Origin: Saururus chinensis
Taxonomy: Eukaryota > Streptophyta > Magnoliopsida > Piperales > Saururaceae
Direction of reading: 5' to 3'
DNA: 64,000 bases
Assembly (NCBI GenBank): GCA_035235625.1
Contig: CP141145.1
Coordinates: 4,960,001-5,024,000 of the forward strand
Below are positions 23,801-36,319 of the stretch, piece by piece. The position numbers were made by a program, and so were the translations under genes. The notes under the pieces were generated by a model that ran no database searches, was not told where the DNA came from, and worked only from the letters and a program-made list of their open reading frames with translations. Each line of letters opens with the position of its first letter. Positions within the stretch are counted from its first letter, which is position 1.

Positions 23801-26800
23801 GCAGGTGGAAAAATGAGAACCTCACGTTATCAACTATAGCTTAAAGCACACAAATGCAAAGAGGGCCCTCTCCATATTATAGTAGGCAGTTAAGAGAAAT
23901 CAGGTTCAAGACCATACCAGTGTCCTGCCAAAGAAAGACCAAGAATAGCTTTCCTACGACTGCACCATGTTGGTGTCCCAATAAAAGCTAATCCTACATT
24001 CATTCCCAAGATAAAATTCAATTCAAAAGGATGTGTGGAACGTATAAAAACATTAACAGTGACCAAGACCAGTATTCCATTTGAACAATTATAGTTTAGA
24101 TAAATGCCTAGCAAATATCACGGACAATTACTTCTGGACATACCCCACCAACAGCACTTTACTAAAAAGTAAAGCCTTTTCTCTCACAACCTAGTATCGG
24201 GAATATGCTCCACATAAAGCTTACCAAATACCTTGATTAGACTTCCAGCAAACATAGCTCATCTTTTCTATACTCCAAGCAAAAGCTTACATGTTTGTAT
24301 CCACTTCGTGACATTCACTCACTGAAAATAGCACGCAACAAAGGAGAGGAACACCCAACAGATCCTGCACGTTCCAGTCTTAAATGATGTACAATTTATA
24401 TCCATGCAATCCAGACGGATCTTGACAAGGATATAACACTTCCGTATCGAACTCGTTCACACATCCAAATTACATCAGTCATCATAAAATAAGCCCATTT
24501 GCGCCCCCTTCCACCAATTAAATACATTCATAACCTAGCTATACCTCACAACTAGATTTGGGAACAATAAAATTAAGCTCTCAAAGTATCAGCATAATAT
24601 AATATATCACTTGAACGGAAGATCAGGTAAACCATACACAGAGATGGACATAATAAATATATAATATGACCAAGCACAAAGAACTTAACAGTATAAAGAA
24701 TTAACAATACAGTGAACTACGTATACCATCTACCATCTTCACTACGCAATTGTTTTCAAGGTTATGGAAACCTTAACAACCAGTAAAATAATCCCAGCAA
24801 GCCACCATAAAAAGTGCTCCATCTACATTACAATTAAGTAGCTAATATCTAGTGATAAACAATCACTGCACCTTTAAGAAGGCCAGCTTCACTTTCTTTC
24901 ATTCCCCTAACCAGGGCGAGAAACATAGTAGTAGTTGCTCTTAATAAACCAAAACGTTTAAGTAAGAGCTATAGCAGACATTGATAAAAATAAACTCTAA
25001 CAAATAAATACTGTATAACTAAATCAAATGCTGAGACTAGGATCTATACCAACAGTTTGAAGCATTAAATAATATGACACATCAACTAATTGAACTGAGC
25101 ATAATTGCATACATAATTCAACGTTCATAATAAATACTCTCTGGTATTGTCAAATTCAATTAGTAGCATAAATCTGACTATAATGCTGGCAAAAACAGTT
25201 ATTTCAAAAATCAATAGAACCAAACTAGAATGATAAACCCAGAAAACGGGAAAAAGACTATAAAATGCAAAGAAAAAAGCTACACAGGTACAAAACATAA
25301 ATAAGTAACAACGTTTAGTAGAAAGCAACAACTGAAAATTATTCCTACAAAGATCACACACAAGAACCTTGGCACTCTGCACAGGGGACACACAAAAAAT
25401 GGGAGTTAAAATCAGCAACAGTTTAGTACAGCAAAATGACACAGAAACTGACTCCTCTAAATAAAAATAAGGACACGCTTAACACTTGGAAAAACAACTA
25501 CTGAAGACACCAGCCGCACAAATCCAAAATTTACGGAAAAGAAGAATTGTTAAATGAACACTTAAAAAGTGTACTACCAGGCTTTGCCACAATTTGGTCA
25601 AAATTAATCAATATTTGACACAAACACCCCCAAGTCATAAAAACTCATTTTTACATACCTCGCTGCACACTTCATCAACCAATTGCTTTGCAGCGTCAAT
25701 CTGTTCTTGTGTACCATCAATCTGCACTGTTCTTTCCATAGAGGTATCACCCGGAGGTAAATGCAAAGGTATAACCTGCATGGATAACAAAAAAAGCAGT
25801 TATAATATCATGTTTTGCAGCCCAAAACAGGACAATTTCACATTGAAACACAAATCAGCATAACATTTAACATGAACTGCCATTTCCAGAAAATAGGAAC
25901 AATAACAGCATAAACCTAATTAAGAATAGCTCAGGACCTATAGCCTTGTCAATCTCAGGGAGCGGGAGCATAGGCAACAAAATAAAATGTTCACATTCAT
26001 AATTAAAAATAATACAACATATTTTCCAGTTTGCCAACAACTAAGTGAACATACTATGCCCTTGATGCTGATGAGGGTAAAAACATTCAAAAACATTTGC
26101 CCTCAGAATAAAGCAGAACAAACTAAATATTTGGATCAGATACACATGAAATACAAAAAACATGACAAAAGATACAATCACTAATAGCGAAATTGACTCT
26201 TCCTTCAAAAAAATTGGTCACATCAAAAGCTACTAATTAACAAGGGTATCACCTAAATCACATTTCACCTCCTTCCACCCCCCACCCCCACCTCTCTCTA
26301 AAAATTAAATGAACCATAAGTACAGAAGTGACTAGCACTTTTAGAGACACATTCAATTCCCTCATCCATTTCAATCCCCCAACAAAGGTGTATGATGGCA
26401 CAAAATGGCAGCCAACAGCAAGCACAGTCCAGGGACGCATAGCCACCACATGAAACAAATGGCCTAACTTGAATAACCAATAAAAAATGGAGCACATAAT
26501 GCAAAATAAGAAACTACTACAAACAAAGAATGCAAGAAAGAGCAAGGACACAACAAATGTATGCCACCAAATGACACAAGCCACAGACCTGAATTCGGGC
26601 TCCAGTTCGGGCTTGCATATTTTTTATTGTCTCACCACCTTTACCAATTATCAGACCAACCTATAGAAGAGAAAATAAGGAAATCAGCTTAAATACACAG
26701 AAAGTAAAAGCACACATCATGGTCTACATTTACCTTGTTATTTGGAACTTTCATTACAAATTGCTCAGCTCCAGCTTGTCCAGGTGTAAACTTTCGAGAT

Positions 26801-28136
26801 GAGACTATGCCAGAACCTCCAGCTTCAGCCTGCATCCATTACAATGGCTGTTATTCACACAATCAGATTGAAACAGACTAGTTAAGCAACTATCCTTCTA
26901 CACACCACATACGCAATCGAAATTAAAGTATATATACCACCTCCGAGAGAACATCGCTGATTAGCTGTTCTGCTCTGCTAATTTGTTCCGGGGTCCCCAT
27001 GAGCTCAACCATCCTAGTCTGAGAATTTGGATCAGCATCCATGTCCCTGGTAACCTGAATCTTAGCGCCGGATTGATGTTGAAGATACTTGATGGTCTCC
27101 CCACTCTTACCAATAATAACTCCAACCTGAACGCAAAGACTTATAACCACCACTGGTCTGGTTTCTTTTGCTAAGCCAAACAAACAGCAAATATGGCAAA
27201 AATATAACTACCCTCCCGTTTGGAATATCTATCTTCTTGTTTGTGCCATGGTAACCCCCATACGTTCCTGATAATGAAGCACCCATACCACCTTGGGAAT
27301 TACCATACTGCTGAACTGGATACTTCTGAGCAAGATCTGTAATAGAAGCAATCAACAATTAGTAGTTTGGGCAAAATGACCAGTATCACCATTACGATAA
27401 TTTCAAAAAAAAAATATTCAAACACATCGCAAGAGACGATTGTAAGTTAAAACACCGTATCCAACATGCATCCAGAAACTTAAAAGCGACTTTACATGTA
27501 AGACAACACTTCCAAAGCCCCAAAAAAAAAAGAAGAGCAAAATAAATAGCACAAAGCCTCTCAGCAAAAATAATGAACAAAACAAAATTATAAGTTTCAT
27601 AAACTACTCAGCAAGCTACTTAGACCATAGCAGAAAAGAACCAGAACATCATAAGAAACAGATCAAGGTGAAAAGCATAAAACCACCGCCATACAGAAAT
27701 TCAGACCACAAAAACTAAATCGAAGCTCGAGAACAAAAGCGCAGTAGCGGCAGAAAAACGAAACCTACTCAGAAATCCAAAACCAAAAGCTCCGACACTG
27801 ACCTGCGGGGGAGGACCCGAAGCCTTTGTCGGCGCCGTCGTCGGAGCCGCCGTTCTCGAGGCGGGGACGCTTGGCCTCGGCGCTGCTGAAGAGGCGGGCG
27901 GCGATCTCCTGGGCGCGCTGCTTGGCGATCTGGATCTCGTCAGCGGGCGGGGCGACGCTGTTGTAGGACGGGGGGGCGCCGTTTCCGTTGTTGGAGTCTG
28001 GAGACGGGGACGCGACAGGCGGCGCGGAGGAGAAGCCGGTGGGCCGGCGGGGGGCGGACAGCGGTGGCGGTGTGGCTCCGGCCGCTGCCGCGTCATCGTA
28101 CTTGCGCTTGCTGGAGTACTGGGGCTCGTCCGCCAT
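20893..28136 (-). CDS. Two-KH-domain RNA/ssDNA-binding protein, FUBP/KSRP-like
   Basis: Seven coding exons with GT-AG junctions: 28136-27803, 27336-27212, 27126-26941, 26829-26734, 26660-26589, 25775-25659, 22158-20893; 731 residues in total. The start (ACGATGG context) encodes MADEPQYSSKRK. Residues 66-83 form a helix (IAKQRAQEIAARL) like the N-box of human FUBP1. KRPR at 89-92 is a likely nuclear signal. KH1 is about 143-215 with GKSG at 159-162; KH2 is about 239-310 with GKGG at 253-256. Residues 311-731 are a low-complexity Gly/Gln/Pro/Ser/Tyr tail with GYG/SYG words and a DYYNQQ motif near 399, ending TSPKA. The exon order and tail match plant FUBP-like KH proteins, which bind single-stranded U/T-rich RNA or DNA in the nucleus. 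The exact role is inferred. The end of exon 3 could lie 3 nt later (GAG|GTG|GTA). The last intron is 3.5 kb, with no gene seen in it. Confidence 0.93.
22159..25658 (-). other. Large intron 6 of the KH gene
   Basis: 3500 bp of AT-rich sequence between CAGCGAG|GTATGT and TATGCAG|AATCG (- strand). I see no transposon ends, tandem repeats or open frames of interest. The open frames at 23574-23825 and 25125-25442 have no recognisable product. Confidence 0.7.
25776..26588 (-). other. Intron 5 of the KH gene
   Basis: 813 bp between ATTCAG|GTCTGT and ATGCAG|GTTATA, within KH2. A C-rich run (cttccaccccccacccccacc, about 26273-26293) reads as a G-run on the transcript. The open frame across 26258-26584 is not supported as a gene. 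Confidence 0.7.
27337..27802 (-). other. Intron 1 of the KH gene
   Basis: 466-bp phase-1 intron between GCAG|GTCAGTG and CTATTACAG|ATCTT. It is the only intron here not in phase 0. Nothing else was seen in it. Confidence 0.8.
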
Positions 28137-28179
28137 CGTCGCCGTGGGCTTCGCTGCGGAGAAAGGGAAGAAAAATCTA

Positions 28180-28214
28180 AAACCCTAGTGAGGTGAAAGG
28201 GCCGGCATTTTATA
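28180..28214 (-). promoter_or_regulatory. TATA box and telo-box of the KH gene
   Basis: On the - strand, GGTATAAAAT (TATA at 28214-28207) is followed about 20 nt later by the telo-box AAACCCTA on the + strand (28180-28187; TAGGGTTT on the transcript strand). This TATA-to-telo-box spacing is common in plant genes for translation and RNA metabolism. The expected transcription start is near 28180, giving a 5' UTR of roughly 45 nt. The duplicated locus keeps both elements (48595-48620 region). Confidence 0.65.
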
Positions 28215-28216
28215 CC

Positions 28217-29515
28217 GGGTGGGGATGATATTAGCACGTAAAATGCTCTCAAAAGCATCCATTTTGTCTTTCAGAGGCGTGTATAAAGTAAAACTGAAAA
28301 TAATTTGCCTTCTTTGCTTCATTAGTATGCTGAAGTTTGGGGAAAATATCAGATCTAGCGGGGGAAGGTAAATTATAATTGTTGGTGTTAATATTGTCTA
28401 TTTGGGGCGGTATAGCCGGACCATGAGCTATTGTTGAAGGATCGATTCGTGGGCCCCGACCTTTATAGTGATCAAACTTGCTTATATAAATTTGTAGAAA
28501 ATCATTAGACCTACGAGAGGTATTTAGGTGTAAGTAATAATAAAATTGAGATTAGTAATACAATTTTATAATGAGGTTATATTTGATTAATAAAAATTTT
28601 AATTTATTTCTTAAAGTTTTAAAGATAATAACTTTTTTATGAACTTGAAATTGTATATTTTTTTTTGTAATTTTACACTTATTTTTTAGCCCTATCAAAC
28701 AAGATCTAATTGGACATGTTATTTTAAACTTTTTAAATTAGGTTTACCTATGTACATTTTTTGATGTTCAAATTGATATGAGGAGTACCAATTAGAAAAT
28801 AGCTAGAGTTGGTTAAATAACCTCATGAGCAAATTTAAGGAATATTTGGTGTGGAATTTCTCTCATATTCTAGAGATTTTGTTGTAATTTTGTTTGGATT
28901 TAATAATATTGTGGTTAAATATGAAAATAGCATGGAATTAGAAATTTTGATCAAATAAACATTCAGACTCAATTCTAATGAAATCAACAAATCACCTTCT
29001 GAAGTAGTTCTACCAATTCTGGCTCCCAACCTCCCATTTTTAAAATTTTGAATTCTATCATTTTCTACTTATTACCTCTTATATCAATTTGATCATAAAA
29101 GTGTGTCATATAGGTAAGCCTCATTTGAAAGGTTCAAGATAACCTACATATATATGAGATCTTATTTAATAGGGCTTGTCGATATGAGCGCATTAGAATC
29201 AAGAACGTACATATCCAAGTTCAAAAGATAAAGTTACAACTGTTAAAAGTTTAAAAAATGGGTTAAAAGTTCCTTCAAATTTATTTTAAAAATTTCATTA
29301 CCAACCTTAATTCTAATTTTATGTGCATCAATTGAATTAATTCTGAAAAAATATTTATTTCTAAATAATTACACACTTAAATAGCCCCCAAGTGATTCCA
29401 TTAGAATTGAACATGAATCTTTTTTCTGTTGAAATTTTTAATTCCATGACTTCCATATCCAATCTCAATTCTATAACATTAGGACAAAATTATGGCAAAA
29501 TCCTAAGTTACACTC
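28217..29515. other. Upstream flank of the KH gene (first copy of the segmental duplication)
   Basis: AT-rich, no gene. Aligns by eye with 48625-50035: for example 'GTAGTCAAACTCGCTTATA' at 48821 matches 'GTGATCAAACTTGCTTATA' here, and both copies share a 'ctcatattc..gcatggaatta' run. The right-hand continuation of the duplication is at about 35300-35830, beyond an LTR insertion. Confidence 0.7.
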
Positions 29516-32069
29516 TACCACACCCCCTTGACCCAAACCTAATCTAAGAAGTTGGGATGCAATGCAATGAAGCAGAAGACTAACCTATCCTAAGTTCTCA
29601 TCAAAATACACAGCACGTGCCCTTTGTGCAAAAATAAATAACATAAGATAAAAGAGATTAATTAAATATCTTAGTCCAATACAACACCCACAAATTCTAT
29701 AATGAACATAGTCTTAAACCCTAAGGCTGCAACATATATAAAGTCATCATAGGCTATTCAAAGTATGAAATAAAGTCTAAGTCTAATATCATCATATAAT
29801 ATGACGAGTCTAAAACAACCCAAATATCTAGCCCCCTCTCATGAGGCATGCCCATCCCCACAACATAAAGACCATACAAAATGCATGCATGACATAACAT
29901 ACATGTCATGACCGGAATTTTTAAAACCCTTTTTAAACAGAGGACACGCAACAAATCATGATAATATTTTTTTTCTTTCTTCAATACAAAACAACAGCAA
30001 AACATCTCCTCGCCTTAGAAGAGCATTTCCAAAAGAACAAATGTATTAATTAATATTTTTCGGATCGGGCCAACATCACCCGATGTTAGTTGCCTACCTA
30101 CTCATCAAACAAAATCTCCAATGTTTCCAACAAGATCGGATCCAGAAGTAGTTCTACTTAAAAACTACATTATCCTAAGAAGCATAACATCACACATGCA
30201 ATGCTTAACTATTTTCAATCGACCTACATTTTATTCACTCCTTTAATGGTTCCACTTATTCTAATTAAGCAAGCAATATCAAACAATATTATTAATTATC
30301 TCTCGAAATATTATTTGATAATTAATATCCTCGTCTAATCCCAAAGACAGACAGACTTATCAGATGTAATCCTAAGTGACAAATGATACACTCATTATAG
30401 ACCACCCTCAAAGGTAAATCCATGATGAAACTCTGGATTCCACTAAGACCCTAGAATCCACCAAGAAGTACTATCACCCATCCTAACCCATAAAGGACCT
30501 GACCGAAGTGGAAGGGCATGACCTATAATTGCACCTAAATAGAAGTGGCAGGGGAAGTTAACCAAGCAGGATGTCAGCTAATCCAAATGCGTGTACGTTA
30601 AATGATCCTCAATAGATTGGAGGTGAGCCTAGCTGAAACAGAGCTCCCTCCAACGGGGAGGTGCAACTACACTATCAAATCAATAACTCCTCAATAGAGC
30701 GAAAACTCAGAAAACCATTCTGAACCCTGTCTTGCTCATCAACAAGCAAGGATTCCCAACGACTATCTCAAACCCTATCAGTCCCTTCTAGACTATGGTT
30801 TAAAACTCAAAACTACCATCGATTTATTAACCAAGGCAAATCATCAGGTCAAAGGCCTTGTTCACTCTATGAACTAGTCTTAGACCCCCTTTGAGGGTAT
30901 TTTAGTCTTTATCTTGATTAGGTGTTCTTGCCCAATCTAAAGGTATCTAACCCCATTGATTAATCTTTCATTAATCTTAATCTAGTAATAAATTATTATC
31001 ACAACATCAGTAGGAAACATCAAAACAATGAACAATCATAGCATATCGTAATATCAATAACCAAATTCAATAATGATATTAGAAATGTTCACACTCTTGG
31101 TCCCTAACCCTCTTATGGTTAGCTGATTAAATCTATATGAAAACTGGTCGTAATGCATCTAAGGGCATTGAGGTAATTATCCCACATTGGATATGGTTCT
31201 CTCTGCTCTTGGTTAAGTCTTTAACCTCTCAAAAGGTTTTAGTATCACATCGGCCTATTAATTTCATTTACTCAAATGCGGGCCAGTTCACATAGGGGTA
31301 TCTTTATCTTTCTGTTCAGGACGTCCCTGAACTTTGATGGGTCTAAAACTAATCCTAGGCATACTCTTTGATGTTATGGACCTAGGGTAATTTTCTTAAT
31401 GTTTAATGAGGTTGTAAACCCCTTGAATTGACCCTGGTTCAATTAATAGTTTACCTTAACCCTAGGGGTAAAATAGTTAATTATTTACTTATTGGGATTT
31501 TTCCCTAGTTTATGGCTTCTAAATTTAGGGTACACAATAAACTATCACTCACATTTTTCTCAATTTTTAAATATACTCATAGGCCCCTAAACTAGAGCCC
31601 CAAAATCTGGTCATTAATAATTATTCTACGATTCAACTCATAAGGGTAAATTGGTTATTTTCAAAGCTCTAAGATTTTTTCCCTATCTGAAACTTGGTCA
31701 TGATACTTTACATGCTCTCATGGTCATTTTTAATTTTTTTCAAATATGTATGACCATTTAAACTCACTGAACTGGACTCAATTCAATTTCTTTTCTCTTA
31801 TTTTTAATTGGGCCAGTTCTTGAACAATGAGGTTCGGGTAGGGTCATGACCCAAACCTGTTCCTTCATCTTCCCTGCGTCCATCTAGAGAGGCAATGAAA
31901 CCTCTTGTTATCATGGCCAACGTAGTAGGGCGAGGGCTGAGGCTAGTTGGATCGTCGTTGCCCTGCGAATCCGATGGGCCTGTCCTTGCCTCCGCCAGAT
32001 TGGTGGCCGGGCAAAAGCGGCCCTTTTTTTTTCAACCGGCCGGAGGCCGGGGGTTTTTCAGCCTTCGGC
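29516..32069 (-). mobile_element. LTR-derived block in the flank of the KH gene
   Basis: Begins 'TACCACACCCCCTTGACCCAAACC', like the LTR edge at 38327 (TGTCATGCCCCCTTGATCCG). No coding domains are visible. It contains a GC-rich stretch near 31900-32060 with repeated ccggccggaggccgg words. It is absent from the equivalent place in the second copy of the duplicated segment (about 50035), so it and the following LTR arrived after the duplication. Exact right edge uncertain. Confidence 0.55.
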
Positions 32070-32345
32070 TGTAATATCCTGAATTTTCCTGAGTTTCAAA
32101 AAACTCATTAAACGGGCCCTATATTATATGTTCAACTTCAAACAATTGTAACTCCCTCATCCAAACTCTGATTCACACGTTCTTAGTGGCATTTCAAAGC
32201 TCTTTCTGTCTACTTTCTGACACATAGGTTTCAGCTACAAATTCCATCTATTGTGTAGGTTATTCTTATGATAATGTTAAGGGGTTAAATACCCTAATTT
32301 TCACGTGTTTAATTTTTGAAACTTAGGAAAATTCAGGATATTACA
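32070..32345. repeat. Fold-back element with about 33-bp terminal inverted repeats
   Basis: Starts TGTAATATCCTGAATTTTCC and ends GGAAAATTCAGGATATTACA, the inverse. The match continues inward as CTGAGTTTCAAAAA against TTTTTGAAACTTAG with one mismatch. The interior is unique and non-coding. No matching target duplication is seen (tcggc on the left, ataca on the right), so it is either an old MITE-like element or two abutting inverted LTR ends. Confidence 0.7.
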
Positions 32346-35285
32346 ATACATCCCCAAAACAACTACAAACAAAAGATGGGTGAGCTTAGCTTAGTAAGGA
32401 TTTTTAAATGAAATATAAGCTCATGATAACACTACATGCATTCTTCTCATAAATGTCAATTTAAACATACATCACATATTCATTCTCTACACCTGTGCCT
32501 CATAAGATAAATCACATTTTATATACACATTCACACCACCTGTGCATCATAGGTTTGTTCATAATTCATAACACACATGTACACCCTATCATTTAAGTTT
32601 CATTGTTCATTCACATCCTACATAAAACAAGTATCAATATTCACATTCACCCTGCATAATCAAGTATATCAAACCACATATCATCGAGCATGTTCAAGAG
32701 TAATTATTCCATATACATCATGTGTAACATAAGCATCATTATCCCTACACAAACTATATCAATGAGCATTATAATCTAAACACATGCATAAACAATCCGA
32801 TAAATGTTTCACAATAGAAAAAACAACATTCCTTATCCTGGCCGAAGCAAAAGCAGACGTATTCACCCTAAAATTCTTAATAAGAAAGTCCAAATTCCTA
32901 TAAAGAAAAACTTGAGCAGTTTGGGTAAATCCTTAATAGGGAAAGTATCCCCGGTAAGCCGGTGCACATGGACAAAACATCCTGGATTTTCATGTCCAGA
33001 AAGACTCATCAATTTAACTCATTATAGCATTCCATTCTTCTCACCTGGGGAGGAAACCCATCCTCAAAGGAACATAAAACCTCATCTAATGGACATAAAA
33101 TCTTGTCCAATTGGATGTAAAATCTTGTCCAATTGGACGTAAAACCAATTCTATAAACCTCTGATGCAAATAATCCGAAAAACTACGACATCCAATTTAT
33201 TAATCACAATTAAATAAGAATAATCTTCACTTACAAGTCATTTTCATGATGTATGCGACATGATACATATGTGAACAATGTTTAATGAATGCAAATATAG
33301 GTATACATACTCTAATCAGTCCTAATATGCATAAAACATGGTCGACAAGTATGAGTAAAAGTATACATACATTGCCAATGTTCATATTTGAGCTAAAATG
33401 TGTGGAACATGGTTCATATATAATTAATGTAAAATGTGCAAGTATTTATAATTCATCATGATTATAATATACTGAAATCATGGAGTAAACATAAAGAAAT
33501 CATCAAAATCCCACTTAAAATTATGCATATACTCATTTATCTCATACTAGCTTAAGTAGATGTTTTAGCATAATCACATCATGTAATTTGTACATTTTAG
33601 AAAAAATATCAAGTTATCTCCAATCAATGTGAAAATTTACAGAGATTTACATCATATGCTTAATTAAAATATAAATAAATATCATATAAAAATAAATACA
33701 AAAAAATAATTTCTATAATTTAATTAATGAGACTATGCAATTCTGCCAATATCGTTGACCTTCAAATTTACGACTATTCCATTGGCTTATTGTGCTCTAA
33801 ACAACTTAAAATTTTTACAGCATGCTCATAATACATACATTAATCTATCATTAAAAGAAGGAACCAAAAATCATATAATTTCATCCATAAATATGCTTCT
33901 AAACACAAGAATAGAGAGTCGTTTTACTATACAACACGTATTCCAAAAAATATAATAAATACATATTATTTTGAAAGATCTTAAAAAATAGGAATATAAT
34001 CTTGACATGATAATCTATTCCCAGAAAAAATGAGAGCAAAACTCAAAGTAAAAGTATCTAAAACATAGTCATGAATCCAAAACAAAGAGCCATTTGGGCC
34101 GTTTGAATGGCATGGTGGCCCATTTAATAGCTGGTTGTTCAAAAGGCCTATCATCCTGTTCGAATGGTTGGCCATTGAATCGGCCCATAGATGATCGAAT
34201 GGTCATGACAGAACTGTCAAAACCTACCTCACTAAACTAAACTGAAATTTTTCTAAAAATCAATAAAAATTCTTAAAATTTTATGAAACTTCATATAATC
34301 ATTACCTAAGCCTAAAATATCATATATCTAACATTTTTTATGCTTAAATATACAAAAATAACCATAAATCACATGTTTCTAATAAATCACCATTACACAT
34401 CTAGATGAATGAATAGCTCAAAGAAACCCACAATAATGACATTTCAAAGAAGAAAACCTCTTAGAAAAAAAACCCCTTACCTCTATCAAGCTTGTGAATC
34501 CCTTGAATGAGCTTCAACTTCAAGAAATCCTACCCAAAAATTATGACTTTTAGTTAATCCTAATCAAAACTAACTAATATATTCAAATCAACCTAGGAAA
34601 TGATAGATTTAAAACCTCATTAGGTTAAAAATGAAAATAATCTAATTAGGGTTTTAAATATGAATTAAAAACATGAATTTGATGAAAGAAAAATAAGAAC
34701 GCAAATAGGAGTAGTGAAGATAGAGATTATTGAGGCAAAAATTGGAAGATTAAGGGGTAATTAAGTGAAGAAACTTTACCTTAAGAAGGGTTTTTCCTCT
34801 GGGAAATGGGGGTAGAGCTTAACCTCCCTTTTATTCTCAACCCTTCCCCATTTAACAAATGACTAGGTTTTCTTTTGATAATATGACATATAGGCTGAAA
34901 ATTAAATTATTGGGCTAAAAAATAGGTAAAACACCCTAAGTGACCATTTAAGTGCACTTTTGACTCAAAAACGAATTGAATCACACCCAATCCCACTTAA
35001 GCAAATCAAAAGAAGGTTAGCCGCCCAAATAAGTAGCACATCATCCCACATGGACATGGGTCCCACGGTGGGGCCTACTCCATTGACCAAGGAAAAATAA
35101 AAATTGTCTTTAAATAGGTAGAAATTTGGGTGAATCAAGCTTGACACAAATACTTTTAAACTAAAATAAAATTAAACCTTAAGAAATTTATAAATAACCT
35201 AATTCATTACCCCAAAAAAATCAAATCAAACTTCTAGATAAACAAATTCACATAATTAAAAATAAAATAAATTAGAGATTTTGCA
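32346..35285 (-). mobile_element. LTR, family 1, minus orientation
   Basis: Ends on the + strand ...AGAGATTTTGCA, so on the - strand it starts TGCAAAATCTCTAATTT, like TGTAAGATCTCTAACTTT at 5083. The CCCACGGTGGGGCC block (about 35055), the ATCATGAAAATG block (about 33240), the word cluster with CGAATGG (34090-34205) and the 'gggtgagcttagcttag' segment (32385) all appear in the order expected for a minus copy. Left end unclear because the fold-back element abuts it. No coding capacity. Confidence 0.7.
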
Positions 35286-35830
35286 GATTCAAACCTCCCT
35301 ATACTCTGAGTTATGTGCACTGTCAAATAAAAATCCAACAATCAACAAAGCCTTCACGCTAATGCGCGTAAGCCCGAGCTCATACTAAAAAATCTCAAAT
35401 GGTAATATGGTGTTTGGTTACAACCAATTTTATGTACTAATTATAACTACAAAAAAAAGTAAATTTTTTTATATATAATTTTATTGCTAGATGTTTGAAC
35501 ATGGCCTCTTTGGCTATAACTGTATGGTTTTCCAAGTTAGTTTTATTATTACTTTGTTTTAAGGCACTAAACCTAAAATTTGCAAACATAGAAAATTTGA
35601 TTAGAGTTGCACACCTTGCACAATGAATATAGTGATGTAAATAAGATTTCAATCTTGGATACACTAAGCCTATCATTCTAGTGCATTTGTAAACAAACTC
35701 ATAGGCTTCAATTAAATTAGAAGATGCATCTCACATAGACATAATAGTTACTCTCATGGGGACAATTTTTTTATGAGGTATTTGCCATGTGATGACATAA
35801 TTGCACTATAGAACTAGGGCTACATGAGGG
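35286..35830. other. Second part of the duplicated KH flank, first copy
   Basis: Matches 50085-50590 closely; for example a run of about 75 bases from 'cctatcattctagtgcat' to 'taatagttact' (35670-35752) is almost identical. A short - strand open frame (35676-35437) has a stop-free relative at 50444-50238; both begin MIGLVYPRLKS / MIGFVYPRLKS. I do not recognise a protein family. Confidence 0.65.
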
Positions 35831-35929
35831 CTGGGATTTGGCAGGCCATAGCTAGGCCTAGGCCTGACCCTAAAAATGAATGCCAAATTAAGAGGCCCAA
35901 CTCTGTATGCAAGCATGTGCTTTCGGGTT

Positions 35930-36119
35930 TTTTTTTTTTTAAAAAAAGTAGGATTTAGGCTTTGAGTGAGGTCTCACTAATGTTCCTTCAGTCTTTTGGG
36001 TGGGGACATTTATAGCGAAGGGATGCGAGTTTGAATGTTTTGCCCCTCTTAAATATACAACTTCTCTTAAAATTTTTCTTATCTCAACAAAGTGGGACTA
36101 TCTCATATAATAAAAAAAA
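35930..36119 (+). repeat. Possible SINE-like element
   Basis: Contains a degenerate pol III A-box-like word (TTAGGCTTTGAGTGAGG, about 35953) and, about 80 nt later, a B-box-like word (GAGTTTGAATG). It ends in an A-rich tail (ATAATAAAAAAAAT) near 36119. The boxes are imperfect and no target duplication is clear. Confidence 0.3.
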
Positions 36120-36319
36120 TGCTTTCCTTGTTTTGGGCCGAGCCTATGAGCATTGATACACAAAACCTAAATATTTTATGTGTCTTTTTACCTTATTTGC
36201 TAGCATAGGATTAGGATAATTTAGGGTTAATTGGATATTAGTAGTTTGATTTAATTAAGTCGGGATTTAATTTATATATTACATATCTAAAATGTGACTT
36301 TTAAAGTTTTATATGTATG

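Noticed and set aside
27701..28258. 185-residue frame across KH exon 1
   Set aside because: High GC keeps this alternative frame open; the 28136 start gives the recognisable KH protein and splices in frame.
35437..35676. hAT transposase remnant
   Set aside because: A superficial resemblance to hAT C-terminal patterns did not hold when the order of residues was compared.
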